From NCBI GenBank assembly GCA_963708115.1, contig CAVPRX010000001.1, forward strand, positions 1,302,001 to 1,366,000: a stretch of 64,000 nt of DNA. Reading direction: 5' to 3'. Below the pieces are notes generated by a model. It searched no databases. It was given only the letters and a program-made list of their open reading frames with translations, and had not been told where the DNA came from. The position numbers and the translations under genes were made by a program. The DNA is from VRUE01 sp963708115 (GTDB taxonomy: Bacteria > Actinomycetota > Thermoleophilia > Solirubrobacterales > 70-9). Positions 18,401 through 25,854 of the stretch are shown piece by piece (positions within the stretch are counted from its first letter, which is position 1; each line of letters starts with the position of its first letter).

Positions 18401-18499
18401 GGCAAGTACGGCAATCGCGACTAGAGCCGCGACGAGCACGACCCATGGACGCCGCAGCGAAAGCGGCGTCCGCCTCTCCTCCCGGCGGCGAGTAAACAC
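15425..18499 (-). CDS. MMPL-family RND exporter
   Basis: A 1024-residue transporter of the MMPL/RND superfamily. There are two sets of membrane helices, each after a large periplasmic loop. Typical motifs are the first helix WVVLVAALVAIAVLAVLGLG, the proton-relay-type helix GLALGVDYALLMVSRFREE and its C-terminal copy GLSIDYAVFLLMRMREHY. The second loop (residues ~440-740) has long Gly/Ala-rich coiled helices (GAGLLSNGTGQAGEGAKQ, AKEAGPLPEALGKLEGG), as in YhgE/Pip-like insertions. Such proteins export lipids or hydrophobic small molecules. Two secreted-protein genes follow downstream. It is a close paralog of the protein at 26664. Confidence 0.85.
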   Translation of the reverse strand: MFTRRREERRTPLSLRRPWVVLVAALVAIAVLAVLGLGVEGKLRPTSLSVPGTDSGKASALVHRYFGDTAPFAVLLQGPPAELDRQGPALIRKLRTDPAVSTVSPWDKGSVGNLRPSPRKALILIDFHVSAEEAVKNTVPYLDRTLEEQIKPPVTASESGYASLSRALIDEAVHSTDRAELIAIPFLLLVLLLVFRSPVAAAIPLAFGAVAVTASRGMLAIAANWIAIDGFALTVCSMMGLALGVDYALLMVSRFREELETGTPPLEAARMTRRTAGRTIAFAGSTLFLAMLVTLFVMPGTLLLSLAGTAIIVTAISVLVAALIGPALLVVTGHNVNRWRIGGNGGGEGVMVLVRGALSRPLLAAILIGVVVMLLAIPALTLKTGPPSAEQLPSSNPARQEAELLADAIGPGWEAPFVLVAVSENGPITEADTLAALARWQRRIADDPGVQAVIGPAQIKKQVKPLQQTGNDLLAGRGEANPEQLTTLGKNLGKAADGVGQLRSGLSKASYGAGLLSNGTGQAGEGAKQLEGGIGQVAGGAAEAVDALGRLSKGSGRLAEGQQKAQLGGLAVKQASEVVFNTVSNRALEQARELATDLRRRAASDPSLAAQQREAERVVESLTVAAGEAHRLESKATSLNKGQEKLAGGGAELHEGAARLAKEAGPLPEALGKLEGGASQLVDGLGQLRGGADSLEERLAEGFHRSRPLQSKLQEGHVEVSVSARKVNRKVDRLRHNSPGIFNSGYFVLSTLAGAPEEERKRISSVVDIENGGQAAQIVVIPRYTFNTAGSTALNERLKKDAVGLAASTGATTGVAGAAAELIDYTNVISERIPIMIGVITLATFLILVIILRALLLAALAVALNLVTVAVAFGVLTLLFDVPEGWPLGGHTYVDAIGAAGIFGIIFGLSIDYAVFLLMRMREHYENNASNKEAIVFGLDKTARVITGAAAIMMAVFVAFAGADIATVSQLGTGLAVAVLLDATVVRIVLLPALMLLLGDRVWWLPRPLERILPEIDLHGSRAG

Positions 18500-18628
18500 G
18501 CCTGGCGCTTATACCACCCGGCGCAGCTCGACCGCTGCAGGCGTTAATCCCTTGTACACAAATGCCCAGCTCGCGACCCCCGCGACTTCGGTCTCGCCGC
18601 CGAGCCAATAAACTTCTCGGTCCTGCAC

Positions 18629-19312
18629 GTGGCGAACATGGCTGACGAGGCGAACAAGCAAAACGGTGTCGAGGGCGCGAGCCCGGCTGAGCGGGCAAAG
18701 CCCGACCCCCCCGGCTACTTCGAGGGCGAGTCGATGACTCGCCGCCGCGCCTTCACGATTGCCGCGCAGGGCCTCGGCGGCGTCGCCGGGGCCGCGGTCG
18801 TCCTGCCCGCGATCGGTTTCGCGGTGGCGCCGATCTTCCACCGCGGCAAGGAGCGTTGGGAGGCGGTCGGACCGGTCGGCGACTTCGTCGAGGACACCTA
18901 TCGCCAGGTCGTCTTCACCGAAACCGAGGGGATCGGCGACGCCGGCAAGACGACGGCTTACGTGCGCAAGGGCTCCAAGCTGTTCGGCGAGGACCCGAAG
19001 TCGATCGTCGCGGTCTCCAACCGCTGCGCCCACCTCGGCTGTCCGGTGCGCTTCGTCGAGGCGGCGGGCAACTTCATCTGCCCCTGCCACGGCGGTGTCT
19101 ATGACTTCCAGGGCAAACGAATCGGCGGCCCGCCGGTCCGTCCGCTCGACCAGTTCCAGGCGCGCATCCGCAATGGCCAGGTCGAGCTCGGTCCCCGCTA
19201 CAGCGTCACCTCGCAGCTGGAGCCCGTACGCGCCCGCGATCCCGGCGAGTTCACCGGCGGGGTCTGGGAATATCTCTATCCGCCGCGTCCCTCGACCTTC
19301 CCGGCGCCATGA
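18629..19312 (+). CDS. qcrA: Menaquinol-cytochrome c reductase Rieske iron-sulfur subunit
   Basis: A 227-residue Rieske protein. The 2Fe-2S ligands are in CAHLGCP and CPCHGGVYD, with the disulfide cysteines included. An N-terminal Tat-type signal-anchor (MTRRRAFTIAAQGLGGVAG) matches the tatA-tatC genes 4 kb downstream. The GTG at 18629 is used; an ATG at 18638 is a near-equal choice. It overlaps qcrB by 4 bases (ATGA). The product carries electrons from menaquinol to cytochrome c in the membrane. The gap of 129 bases to the divergent MMPL gene must hold both promoters. Confidence 0.95.
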   Translation: MANMADEANKQNGVEGASPAERAKPDPPGYFEGESMTRRRAFTIAAQGLGGVAGAAVVLPAIGFAVAPIFHRGKERWEAVGPVGDFVEDTYRQVVFTETEGIGDAGKTTAYVRKGSKLFGEDPKSIVAVSNRCAHLGCPVRFVEAAGNFICPCHGGVYDFQGKRIGGPPVRPLDQFQARIRNGQVELGPRYSVTSQLEPVRARDPGEFTGGVWEYLYPPRPSTFPAP

Positions 19313-20196
19313 AGCTCGATTCGCTGATCCCAGCCCCGCTGCGCAAACCGGCCAAGCCGGGCCAGGGCAATGGCGCCAAGGCAGCCGCCCCGGCCGACTT
19401 GAAGACCGCGCCACCCGAGCGCCCCTCCGACGCCCAGCGCCTCGGCGACAAGGCCAAAGACGCCCCCGCGGACGTCCTCGCCTGGGTCGATCAGCGCACC
19501 GCCGCCTCCGGCTTCCTCACCGGGATGCTCTACCGCAAGGTGCCGAAGGGGACCAACTGGTTCTACACGCTCGGCTCCGCGACCCTCATCGCTTTCGTCG
19601 CGCAGGCGATCACGGGGGTCTTCCTGGCGATGTTCTACACGCCGTCGACCACCCAGGCCTACGCCTCGATCTCGCACATCAACAACGAGGTCTTCCTCGG
19701 CCAGTTCGTGCACGGGATGCACAAGTGGGGATCGAGCGTGATGGTCATCCTGGTCTTCCTCCATATGGGGCGGACCTTCTTCTTCGGCGCTTACAAGTAC
19801 CCGCGGGAGCTCAACTGGGTGATCGGCGTCGTCCTGCTGATCCTGACGATGACGATGGCCTTCACCGGCTACCTGTTGCCCTTCGACCAGCGTTCCTTCT
19901 GGGCGTCGGTGGTCGGGATCAACATCAATGGCACCGGCCCGGTCGTCGGCCCCTACCTGAGCGACTTCCTGCGAGCCGGCCCTGAGCTGGGCGCGACCAC
20001 GCTGTCGCGCTTCTACGCGATCCACATGCTGCTCGTTCCCGGCGCGATCATCGCCCTGATCGGCGCCCACCTCTACCTCGTGGTCAAGCTGGGCACCACG
20101 GCGCCGCCGTGGCTGCGTGCCGACAAGCCCAAGGTCGCCGCCCCGGTCTCGCGGTTGAATGCCGGCGGCAACGGGGCGGACGGGGGCCATCCGTGA
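19309..20196 (+). CDS. qcrB: Cytochrome b6-type subunit of the bc complex
   Basis: A 295-residue cytochrome b N-terminal-half protein with four main membrane helices and the b-heme histidines in HGMHKWGSSVMVILVFLHMG and FYAIHMLLVPG...IGAHLYLV. GTNWFYTLGSATL and RSFWASVVG are typical of b6-type subunits. An Ala/Pro-rich soluble extension of about 60 residues precedes the first helix. The start overlaps qcrA and the stop overlaps the GTG of qcrC (GTGA). It forms the quinol oxidation and reduction sites together with the next protein. Confidence 0.95.
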   Translation: MKLDSLIPAPLRKPAKPGQGNGAKAAAPADLKTAPPERPSDAQRLGDKAKDAPADVLAWVDQRTAASGFLTGMLYRKVPKGTNWFYTLGSATLIAFVAQAITGVFLAMFYTPSTTQAYASISHINNEVFLGQFVHGMHKWGSSVMVILVFLHMGRTFFFGAYKYPRELNWVIGVVLLILTMTMAFTGYLLPFDQRSFWASVVGININGTGPVVGPYLSDFLRAGPELGATTLSRFYAIHMLLVPGAIIALIGAHLYLVVKLGTTAPPWLRADKPKVAAPVSRLNAGGNGADGGHP

Positions 20197-20894
20197 AGCC
20201 CGCTGACAAGCAGGCATACCTCGAGGAGTACGAGCTGCTGAAGAAGAAGGGCAAGCCTTTCTTCCCATACGCGGTGCTGAAGGACTCGGCGATGATGCTG
20301 ATCGTCGTCGGCGTGATCATCGCGATGTCGATCGTGCTCGGCGCCGAGCAGGGTCCGAAGGCCGATCCGACCACGACCACCTACGTGCCGCGCCCCGAGT
20401 GGTACTTCTTCTTCCTCTTCGAGGTCCTGCGCGTGATCAAGCCGCCGGAGCTGGTCCCGATCGCGACGATCGGCATCCCGACCATCTGCATGGTCCTGCT
20501 CCTCCTCCTGCCCTTCTATGACCGCGGCCCCGAGCGCAACCCGGCGCGTCGGCCGATCGCGACGACCGCCGGCATCTTGACGATCGCCGCGATGGCCTAT
20601 CTCACCTTCCTCGGCGCGACCGGCGGCTCGCCCACCGAGATCGACATGAAAGTCGCGCCCCGCTACGAGGCCGGCAAGGAGGTCGTCGCCGGATCCGGCT
20701 GCCTCGCCTGCCACAAGATCGGCGAGAACGGCAACAACGGGCCGGGCCCCGAACTGACCCATATCGCCGCGCGCATCCCGCGCGCCGCGATCGTCCGCTC
20801 GGTGGAGATCGGCCCGGGTATCATGCCCTCCTTCCGCGACCTACCGCCGAAGAAGCTCAACGAGCTCGCCGATTTCCTCTCCTCACTCGACTAA
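20193..20894 (+). CDS. qcrC: Subunit IV-cytochrome c fusion of the bc complex
   Basis: A 233-residue fusion. The N-terminal half is cytochrome b subunit IV, with RPEWYFFFLFEVLRVIKPP holding the PEWY motif of the quinol-oxidation site and two to three helices. The C-terminal part is a class I cytochrome c with heme motif CLACHKIG and the likely axial methionine in GPGIMPSFRDL. This is the B. subtilis QcrC architecture. The GTG at 20193 overlaps the qcrB stop. It completes a three-gene qcr operon that is followed directly by menaquinone genes. Confidence 0.93.
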   Translation: MKPADKQAYLEEYELLKKKGKPFFPYAVLKDSAMMLIVVGVIIAMSIVLGAEQGPKADPTTTTYVPRPEWYFFFLFEVLRVIKPPELVPIATIGIPTICMVLLLLLPFYDRGPERNPARRPIATTAGILTIAAMAYLTFLGATGGSPTEIDMKVAPRYEAGKEVVAGSGCLACHKIGENGNNGPGPELTHIAARIPRAAIVRSVEIGPGIMPSFRDLPPKKLNELADFLSSLD

Positions 20895-20937
20895 ACCTTC
20901 CAGGGACTCCGCCCAGTTCGCGGGGCAGGTCAACCGC

Positions 20938-21612
20938 ATGTTCGATCGGATCGCCGGTCGCTATGACCTGCTCAACTCGGTGATGACGGCGGGCCTGCAC
21001 CACGCCTGGCGTGTCCGCGCCGCCGACCGGGCGGAAGTGGGGCCGGGGGACTCCGTCCTCGATGTCTGCTGCGGCACCGGCGACCTCGCTTTCGAGCTGG
21101 CAAGTCGCGTTTCGCCGGGCGGCCGGGTCATCGGCTGCGATTTCTCGGAGCCGATGCTCGACTTAGCACGGGAGAAGGCCGCCGACCGCGGGGTCCCGGT
21201 CCGGTTTGAGTGGGCCGATGCGCTGGAGCTGCCCTACGACGAGGGCCGCTTCGATGCAGTGACCGTCGGGTTCGGTGTGCGCAATTTCGCCGACCGCGAC
21301 AGGGGTCTCAGCGAGATGGCGCGGGTGTTGAAGCCGGGGGGGCGCTTGGTCATCCTGGAGTTCACCGAGCCGGCTCGGCCTCCCTTCTCCACCTTCTACT
21401 CGCTCTGGTTCGACCGGATCGTGCCGGTTCTCGGCCGTCTCACGCCCAATCCGGATGCCTACTCGTATCTCGCCGAGTCCGTCCACAGCTTTCCCGACCC
21501 AGAGGGTCTGGCCGCCAAGATGGACGCCGCCGGCTTTGAGCGCATCCGCTGGCTGCTGACGGCCGGCGGGATCTTGGCGATCCACAGCGGCGTCGCCGGC
21601 ACCGGGGAGTGA
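20938..21612 (+). CDS. menG: Demethylmenaquinone methyltransferase
   Basis: A 224-residue SAM-dependent methyltransferase of the UbiE/MenG family, which adds the C-methyl group in the last step of menaquinone synthesis. Motifs are MFDRIAGRYDLLNSVMTAGLHHAWR at the start, the SAM loop VLDVCCGTGDLAFELA, VGFGVRNFADRDRGL and PGGRLVILEFTEP. The ATG at 20938 is the only useful start. It lies 43 bases after qcrC and overlaps the polyprenyl synthase gene by 4 bases, so quinone synthesis and the bc complex look co-regulated. Confidence 0.93.
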   Translation: MFDRIAGRYDLLNSVMTAGLHHAWRVRAADRAEVGPGDSVLDVCCGTGDLAFELASRVSPGGRVIGCDFSEPMLDLAREKAADRGVPVRFEWADALELPYDEGRFDAVTVGFGVRNFADRDRGLSEMARVLKPGGRLVILEFTEPARPPFSTFYSLWFDRIVPVLGRLTPNPDAYSYLAESVHSFPDPEGLAAKMDAAGFERIRWLLTAGGILAIHSGVAGTGE

Positions 21613-22574
21613 CGCGCCACTCGGCGGTACCGCCGCCGGTCACCGCGGTCCTCGACGCTTCGAGCCGCTGGCTGCCGACCCGGCTCGGCCAGGTCGAGCA
21701 GATGCTGCGCGAACAGGGGACCGGCTACGGAGAGGAGCTTGCCGCCGACGCGGCGATGACCCTGGAGGCGGGAGGCAAGCGTCTACGACCGCTGCTGGTC
21801 CTGCTCTGCGCCGGGGAGGAGGGGGGCGAGGAGGCGATCCGCGCGGCGACGGCGATCGAGCTGATCCACATGGCTACGCTGGTCCACGACGATGTCCTCG
21901 ATGCGGCGCCATTGCGCCGTGGCAAGCCGACCGTCGCCGCCACCTCCGGACGCGACCGCGCGACCGCGACCGGGGACCTGCTTTTCTCACGCGCGTTTGC
22001 CCTGCTCGCCGCCGCGGGGGACCTGCGCGCGATCGAGCTGCTCTCCGGCGCTTCGGTGGCGCTCGCCCGCGGCGAGCTGGCCCAGCGCCGCGATGCGTAC
22101 GACATCTCGGTCAGCGAGAGTCGTTACCTGCAGCGCTGCCGCCTCAAGACCGCGACGCTGTTTGAATCTGCCTGCCTGCTCGGTCGCGACGAAGAGGCCC
22201 TCGGCGAATTCGGCGCCGCGATCGGCCTTGCCTTTCAGCTCCTCGACGACGTGCTCGACGTCTCCGGGCCGCCCGAGCGAACCGGAAAGGCCAGGGGAAC
22301 GGACCTGCTTGATGGCACCGTGACCCTTCCCCTGATTCTCGCCGTCGAACGGGATCCGGGAATCGGCTCCGTCGACCTGCGCTCACTCGACGCCGACGCT
22401 GCCGTGCGGATCTGCGATCGGATCGAGTCCAGCGGGGCACTGAGGCAGGTTCGCTCGCGTGCGCTGGAGCTGGTCGCCGAAGGCAAGCGCCGGCTCGGAT
22501 CGGCCGGCTTCGACGCGGAACGTCGCAAGCTCTTTGACCTGGTCGCCGACGGCGTCGTCCAGCGTTACAGCTAG
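21609..22574 (+). CDS. Polyprenyl diphosphate synthase (menaquinone side chain)
   Basis: A 321-residue trans-isoprenyl diphosphate synthase. The first aspartate-rich motif is LVHDDVLDAA and the second is LAFQLLDDVLDVSG; GGKRLRPLLVLL and TGDLLFSRAFALLA are also family features. It probably makes the polyprenyl tail of menaquinone, given the menG overlap (GTG at 21609 within the menG stop). The residues before the first DDxxD decide chain length but cannot be used to name it safely. Similar to HepT/IspB-type enzymes. Confidence 0.9.
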   Translation: MTRHSAVPPPVTAVLDASSRWLPTRLGQVEQMLREQGTGYGEELAADAAMTLEAGGKRLRPLLVLLCAGEEGGEEAIRAATAIELIHMATLVHDDVLDAAPLRRGKPTVAATSGRDRATATGDLLFSRAFALLAAAGDLRAIELLSGASVALARGELAQRRDAYDISVSESRYLQRCRLKTATLFESACLLGRDEEALGEFGAAIGLAFQLLDDVLDVSGPPERTGKARGTDLLDGTVTLPLILAVERDPGIGSVDLRSLDADAAVRICDRIESSGALRQVRSRALELVAEGKRRLGSAGFDAERRKLFDLVADGVVQRYS

Positions 22575-22584
22575 ACGCCTGCGC

Positions 22585-22938
22585 CTAGGGGCGGAAGTCG
22601 TCGGCGGTGATCAGGTCCGCGGCGAGTGCGGTCGTGAAGGTCTCGGCGATTGCTCGCATGCTCTCTCGTTCGAGCTCGTGGAGCTGACCGGCCAGCGCCT
22701 CGGCGCCGTCGTCGAGGGCCTCGTCGAAAGCGTCGATCTCGTTCTCGCCGTGGATGCCGTCGCAGTGCCACTCGCACTCGGGACAGCGCCGCCAGAGGCG
22801 CCAGTGCCCCCGCTTTGCCGTCTGCTCCCAGCGGGTCGGCTGCACCAGCTTCGAGCGGCACTCGGGGCAGACGTGAAGTCCAGCCTCGATCTTCGTCTCT
22901 GTGCGGCTCGCGTTCTTCATGCCCTGACTATCGAACAC
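22585..22938 (-). CDS. Small zinc-ribbon protein, unknown function
   Basis: A 117-residue soluble protein. The N-terminal half has two CxxC pairs, HVCPECRSKLV and RRCPECEWHCDG, spaced about 28 residues apart, which form a likely zinc ribbon. The C-terminal half is an acidic, helical segment (ENEIDAFDEALDDGAEALAG). The ATG at 22938 or the internal MKNASRTET start at 22920 is possible. It is convergent with the polyprenyl synthase gene, with a gap of 10 bases. No function can be proposed. Confidence 0.6.
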   Translation of the reverse strand: MFDSQGMKNASRTETKIEAGLHVCPECRSKLVQPTRWEQTAKRGHWRLWRRCPECEWHCDGIHGENEIDAFDEALDDGAEALAGQLHELERESMRAIAETFTTALAADLITADDFRP

Positions 22939-23059
22939 ACGAGACAGAGGTTTAATCCGGGGTTTCCCGCGTCAATTGCAGAAAACCCCAGAACCGGGTA
23001 GGCGGGACCCACAATTCGATTTGGTCCACCGGGCACCCAGCGCCCGTTACCATGGGTCG

Positions 23060-23305
23060 ATGCTTGGAAACATCGGTCCCCTAGAGATCATCGTCGTCCT
23101 GATCATCGCCCTGATCGTTTTCGGTCCGAAACGCCTGCCGGAGTTGGGGCGCTCACTGGGCAAGGGCATCCGCGAGTTCCGTGGCTCGGTCAGCGGCGAC
23201 CACGACGACGACGAGGAGCCTCCCAGGCAGCGTGAGATCCCAGCCGGAGACCCTGGCCCAGTCGCAGACGAGAAGGCCGAGCCCGTCGCACACAAGCAGC
23301 CCTGA
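23060..23305 (+). CDS. tatA: Sec-independent (Tat) translocase protein TatA
   Basis: An 81-residue TatA/B-type protein. A single N-terminal helix (GPLEIIVVLIIALIVFGPKRLPELGRSLGKG) has the FGPKRLPELG hinge and the amphipathic helix that define the family, followed by an acidic, disordered tail. The ATG at 23060 is chosen because the helix starts at once after it; the open frame upstream is not conserved-looking. It is 12 bases before tatC, so the two make an operon for exporting folded proteins, including the Rieske protein. TatB is not seen. Confidence 0.92.
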   Translation: MLGNIGPLEIIVVLIIALIVFGPKRLPELGRSLGKGIREFRGSVSGDHDDDEEPPRQREIPAGDPGPVADEKAEPVAHKQP

Positions 23306-23317
23306 GGCCGGCACGGG

Positions 23318-24091
23318 ATGTCCCGCCGCGTACGGCCGGTCTCCCATGAAGACCAGCTCAGCCTCGTAGAGCACCTCGATGAGTTGCGCAGCCGCCTCAT
23401 CGTCTGCGCCGCCGCGTTTGGCGTAGCCCTCGCGCTCTGCTTCTGGCAGAACCACCTGCTGCTGGAAATCGCCTCCGGCCCGCTGCCGAGCGGTCACAAG
23501 CAGCTGATCACCTTCGGCGTCACCGAGCCCTTCACGACGACGCTTACGGTCGCCGCCTACGGCGCGATCATCCTCTCGCTGCCGGTGCTGCTCTACCAGG
23601 CCTACGCCTATGTCCTGCCGGCTTTCAGCGACACCGAGCGGCGCACCGCCCTGCCGCTCATGCTGATGGCCCCGGTGCTCTTCCTGGCAGGCGTTGCCTT
23701 CGCCTACTTCGTCGTCATGCCGGCCGCGGCCAAGTTCCTGCTCAACTTCAACGACAACCAGTTCAACGTCCAGGTCCGGGCGCGCGACTACTACAGCTTC
23801 TTCTCGATGACGATGCTCGCCGGGGGAATCATCTTCCAGATGCCGTTGGCGATTCTCGCGGTCACCCGGCTGGGAATCGTCAGCGTCGCCCAGCTCAGCT
23901 CCAATCGCCGCTACGCCTATTTGGTGATGGCCATCGTCGCCGCGGCGCTGCCGGGTGTCGACCCGGTCTCGATGCTGATCGAGATGGTTCCCCTACTTGC
24001 TTTGTACGAGTTGAGTATCTTGCTTGCACGCGCCTTCGACAGGCCGAGGGCGGCGGGAGGAACGGCAAAACCCTCAACGCAGGAGAGATGA
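23318..24091 (+). CDS. tatC: Tat translocase receptor TatC
   Basis: A 257-residue six-helix membrane protein. The N-terminal signature SLVEHLDELRSRLIVC and the conserved loop GVTEPFTTTL...LPVLLYQAYAYVLPAFSDTERR are clear. It binds twin-arginine signals. The start at 23318 follows the tatA stop by 12 bases. The C-terminal tail after LLARAFDRPR is short and basic. Confidence 0.95.
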   Translation: MSRRVRPVSHEDQLSLVEHLDELRSRLIVCAAAFGVALALCFWQNHLLLEIASGPLPSGHKQLITFGVTEPFTTTLTVAAYGAIILSLPVLLYQAYAYVLPAFSDTERRTALPLMLMAPVLFLAGVAFAYFVVMPAAAKFLLNFNDNQFNVQVRARDYYSFFSMTMLAGGIIFQMPLAILAVTRLGIVSVAQLSSNRRYAYLVMAIVAAALPGVDPVSMLIEMVPLLALYELSILLARAFDRPRAAGGTAKPSTQER

Positions 24092-24098
24092 CCGGCTG

Positions 24099-24906
24099 AT
24101 GGCGTCAAGCGGCGAGCGGCGGTTGGTATTCGATACCCGGGGAAAACGTAAACACGTTGTCCGGGTCGTCTACGCGATTCTCGCCCTGCTGATGGGCGGC
24201 AGCCTCTTCCTCGTCGTCGGGCCCGTCAACATCGGCGAACTGTTTGGCGAGCTCGAGCAGCAGCAGCAGCGCCAGCAAGCTGTTCGACGAACAGGCCGAA
24301 CGGATCGAAGCGCGGCTGGTCAAAGAACCCGACAACGAACAGCTGCTGCTGCAGTTGACCCGAGCCCGCATCAACGGCGGCAACTCGCAGATCGAAGTCG
24401 TCTCGGAAACCGAAGTCCCCGTCGTCCCCACCGAAGCGCTCAAAGACTTCGAAGCCGGCTCGGAAGCCTGGAGCCGCTACCTGAAGCAGGCCAAGGAACC
24501 GAGTGCGACCGCGGCACAGCTGGTGGCCGGGACCTTCTTCCGGTTGGCAGAATCGTCGACCAGCCTGCTCGAATCCGAAGAAAACGTCGCCAAGGCGACC
24601 AAGGCGCAGAAGATCGCCGCCGAACAGAGCCCCAGCCTCGGCTCGCTCAGCACCCTGGCGATCTATCAGTACTTCAACAGCGAATTCGCCGCCGGCGACA
24701 AGACGACGAAGCAGGCGGCGGCCAAGTCTTCCTCAAAGGCGGAATCCAAGAACATCGAAAAACAGCTGGCTGAATTCCGCGAACGCGGCAAGAAATACGA
24801 CAAACAGAAGCAGGAACTCGCCAAAGTGCAGAAAGAAGTGGGCAAAGAACAGCTGAAAAACCCACTCGGCCTCGGCGGGACCTCAGCAGGTTCGCTCGGC
24901 GAATAG
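24099..24906 (+). CDS. Membrane-anchored helical protein, one frameshift
   Basis: A protein of about 268 residues. The N-terminal part (from the ATG at 24099) is basic and has one membrane helix (VVRVVYAILALLMGGSLFLVVG). A serine run of seven follows, then a helical region (residues ~70-250) with a TPR-like EPDNEQLLLQLTRARINGG and a coiled-coil tail (KYDKQKQELAKVQKEVGKE). The frame breaks near 24246, where one extra T in CTGTTTGGCG separates NIGELL from the serine run. It lies 7 bases after tatC on the same strand and may be part of that operon. Function unknown. Confidence 0.7.
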
Positions 24907-24920
24907 CCGCTGGGGCGAGT

Positions 24921-24993
24921 GGGCCGCGAAGGACTCGAACCTTCAACCTTGAGCTTAAGAGGCTCCTGCTCTAACCAGTTGAGCTAGCGGCCC
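24921..24993 (-). tRNA. tRNA-Lys, anticodon CTT
   Basis: A 73-base tRNA on the minus strand. The acceptor stem is GGGCCGC/GCGGCCC, the D arm is GCTC-AACTGGTTA-GAGC, and the anticodon loop is CTCTTAA with anticodon CTT. The T arm has GAAGG-TTCGAGT-CCTTC. CCA is not encoded. The first anticodon-stem pair appears mismatched (G-A); everything else pairs. It is oriented opposite to the gene before it. Confidence 0.95.
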
Positions 24994-25032
24994 GGGGTCG
25001 GCAATTATAGGAACCCGGCCGCTGTGGGCGGG

Positions 25033-25797
25033 TCAGCCCTTGGGCCGGCAGGTCTTGAAGACGCTGCCGTAGATGACGTTGCCGTCAGCGAAGGAGAAGT
25101 AGCCCTGGGTTTGGAGAATGTAGTCCGAGCAGCGGGCGGAGACGTAGCTGCGCTGTTGGCCGTGGACTTTGTAGAGGCGGCCGAGTTTCGCGCTGATGTA
25201 CGTCAGCGAGCCGAAGCCCCCCGCGATCGGCGGAATGTCGAACGTCACCCGGTAGCCGTAGGTGCCCTGACGCCGTTCGATCGGGACGACGATCACGTAG
25301 GTTTCGGAGACCGGGAAGGGTGCCTGGGCGTGAATGATCGCCGTCGGGTCGCCGTTGCGACGCGGGCCGTTGAAAACGGTGAGGGGCGAGCGCAGTTCGA
25401 GACGGGCGATGCCCGCCAGGCTGACCTCGGCGCCGATCCGCCCGGTCCCGACTATCGAGGCGTCGCAGCGGTGACGAGCCTGCTGGGTGGTCGCTCCTTC
25501 GAGCTGGGAGGGCTCGCATGCGGCGAGCCCCGCCGTGGTCAGGTGCCCGTCGTGGTCGAAGTCGAGCTTGATGTGTTCGAGGGCGGGCGGCATCGACCCG
25601 TTCGTGGTCTTGATTTCGCCGTATCCCTGGAAGTGGATCGGTGCGTAGGTCCGTTTCGGCAGCGCTTGCGGCTCGAAGCCGCCATCGGCGTGCAGGACGA
25701 GCGTCCCGACCCGGACGGTCGCTGCTCCGGCCGAACCGGCGAGCAGGACAGCGCCAACTGCAAGAAACGCCCCGATCGCCAGTAGCCGTATTCGCAT
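25033..25797 (-). CDS. Secreted protein, DGTHP-family paralog
   Basis: A 254-residue protein with a signal peptide (LLAIGAFLAVGAVLLAGSAGAA). The family layout is visible: RVGTLVLHADGGFEPQALPKRTYAPIHFQG, TTNGSMPPALEHIKLDFDHDG, a Cys-rich middle (LAACEPSQLEGATT...HRCDASIVGTG), LTVFNGPRRNGDPTAIIHA and GQQRSYVSARCSDYIL. An ATG at 25797 behind GGGGGG is preferred to one six codons upstream. The four cysteines probably form disulfides outside the cell. It is followed by tRNA-Lys and preceded by another paralog on the same strand. Function unknown. Confidence 0.75.
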   Translation of the reverse strand: MRIRLLAIGAFLAVGAVLLAGSAGAATVRVGTLVLHADGGFEPQALPKRTYAPIHFQGYGEIKTTNGSMPPALEHIKLDFDHDGHLTTAGLAACEPSQLEGATTQQARHRCDASIVGTGRIGAEVSLAGIARLELRSPLTVFNGPRRNGDPTAIIHAQAPFPVSETYVIVVPIERRQGTYGYRVTFDIPPIAGGFGSLTYISAKLGRLYKVHGQQRSYVSARCSDYILQTQGYFSFADGNVIYGSVFKTCRPKG

Positions 25798-25854
25798 CGT
25801 CCCCCCTCTAAACACCCAGGTACCACCAGGGTAGCGCCGGCTACGGAACGGCGC

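Noticed and set aside
16292..18424. 710-codon open frame opposite the MMPL exporter
   Set aside because: Antisense shadow of a conserved transporter; composition is Gln/Arg-rich and no domain is visible.
22976..23059. N-terminal extension of TatA
   Set aside because: The extra codons are in an intergenic-looking stretch and TatA proteins begin with the short segment before the helix; the ATG at 23060 fits.
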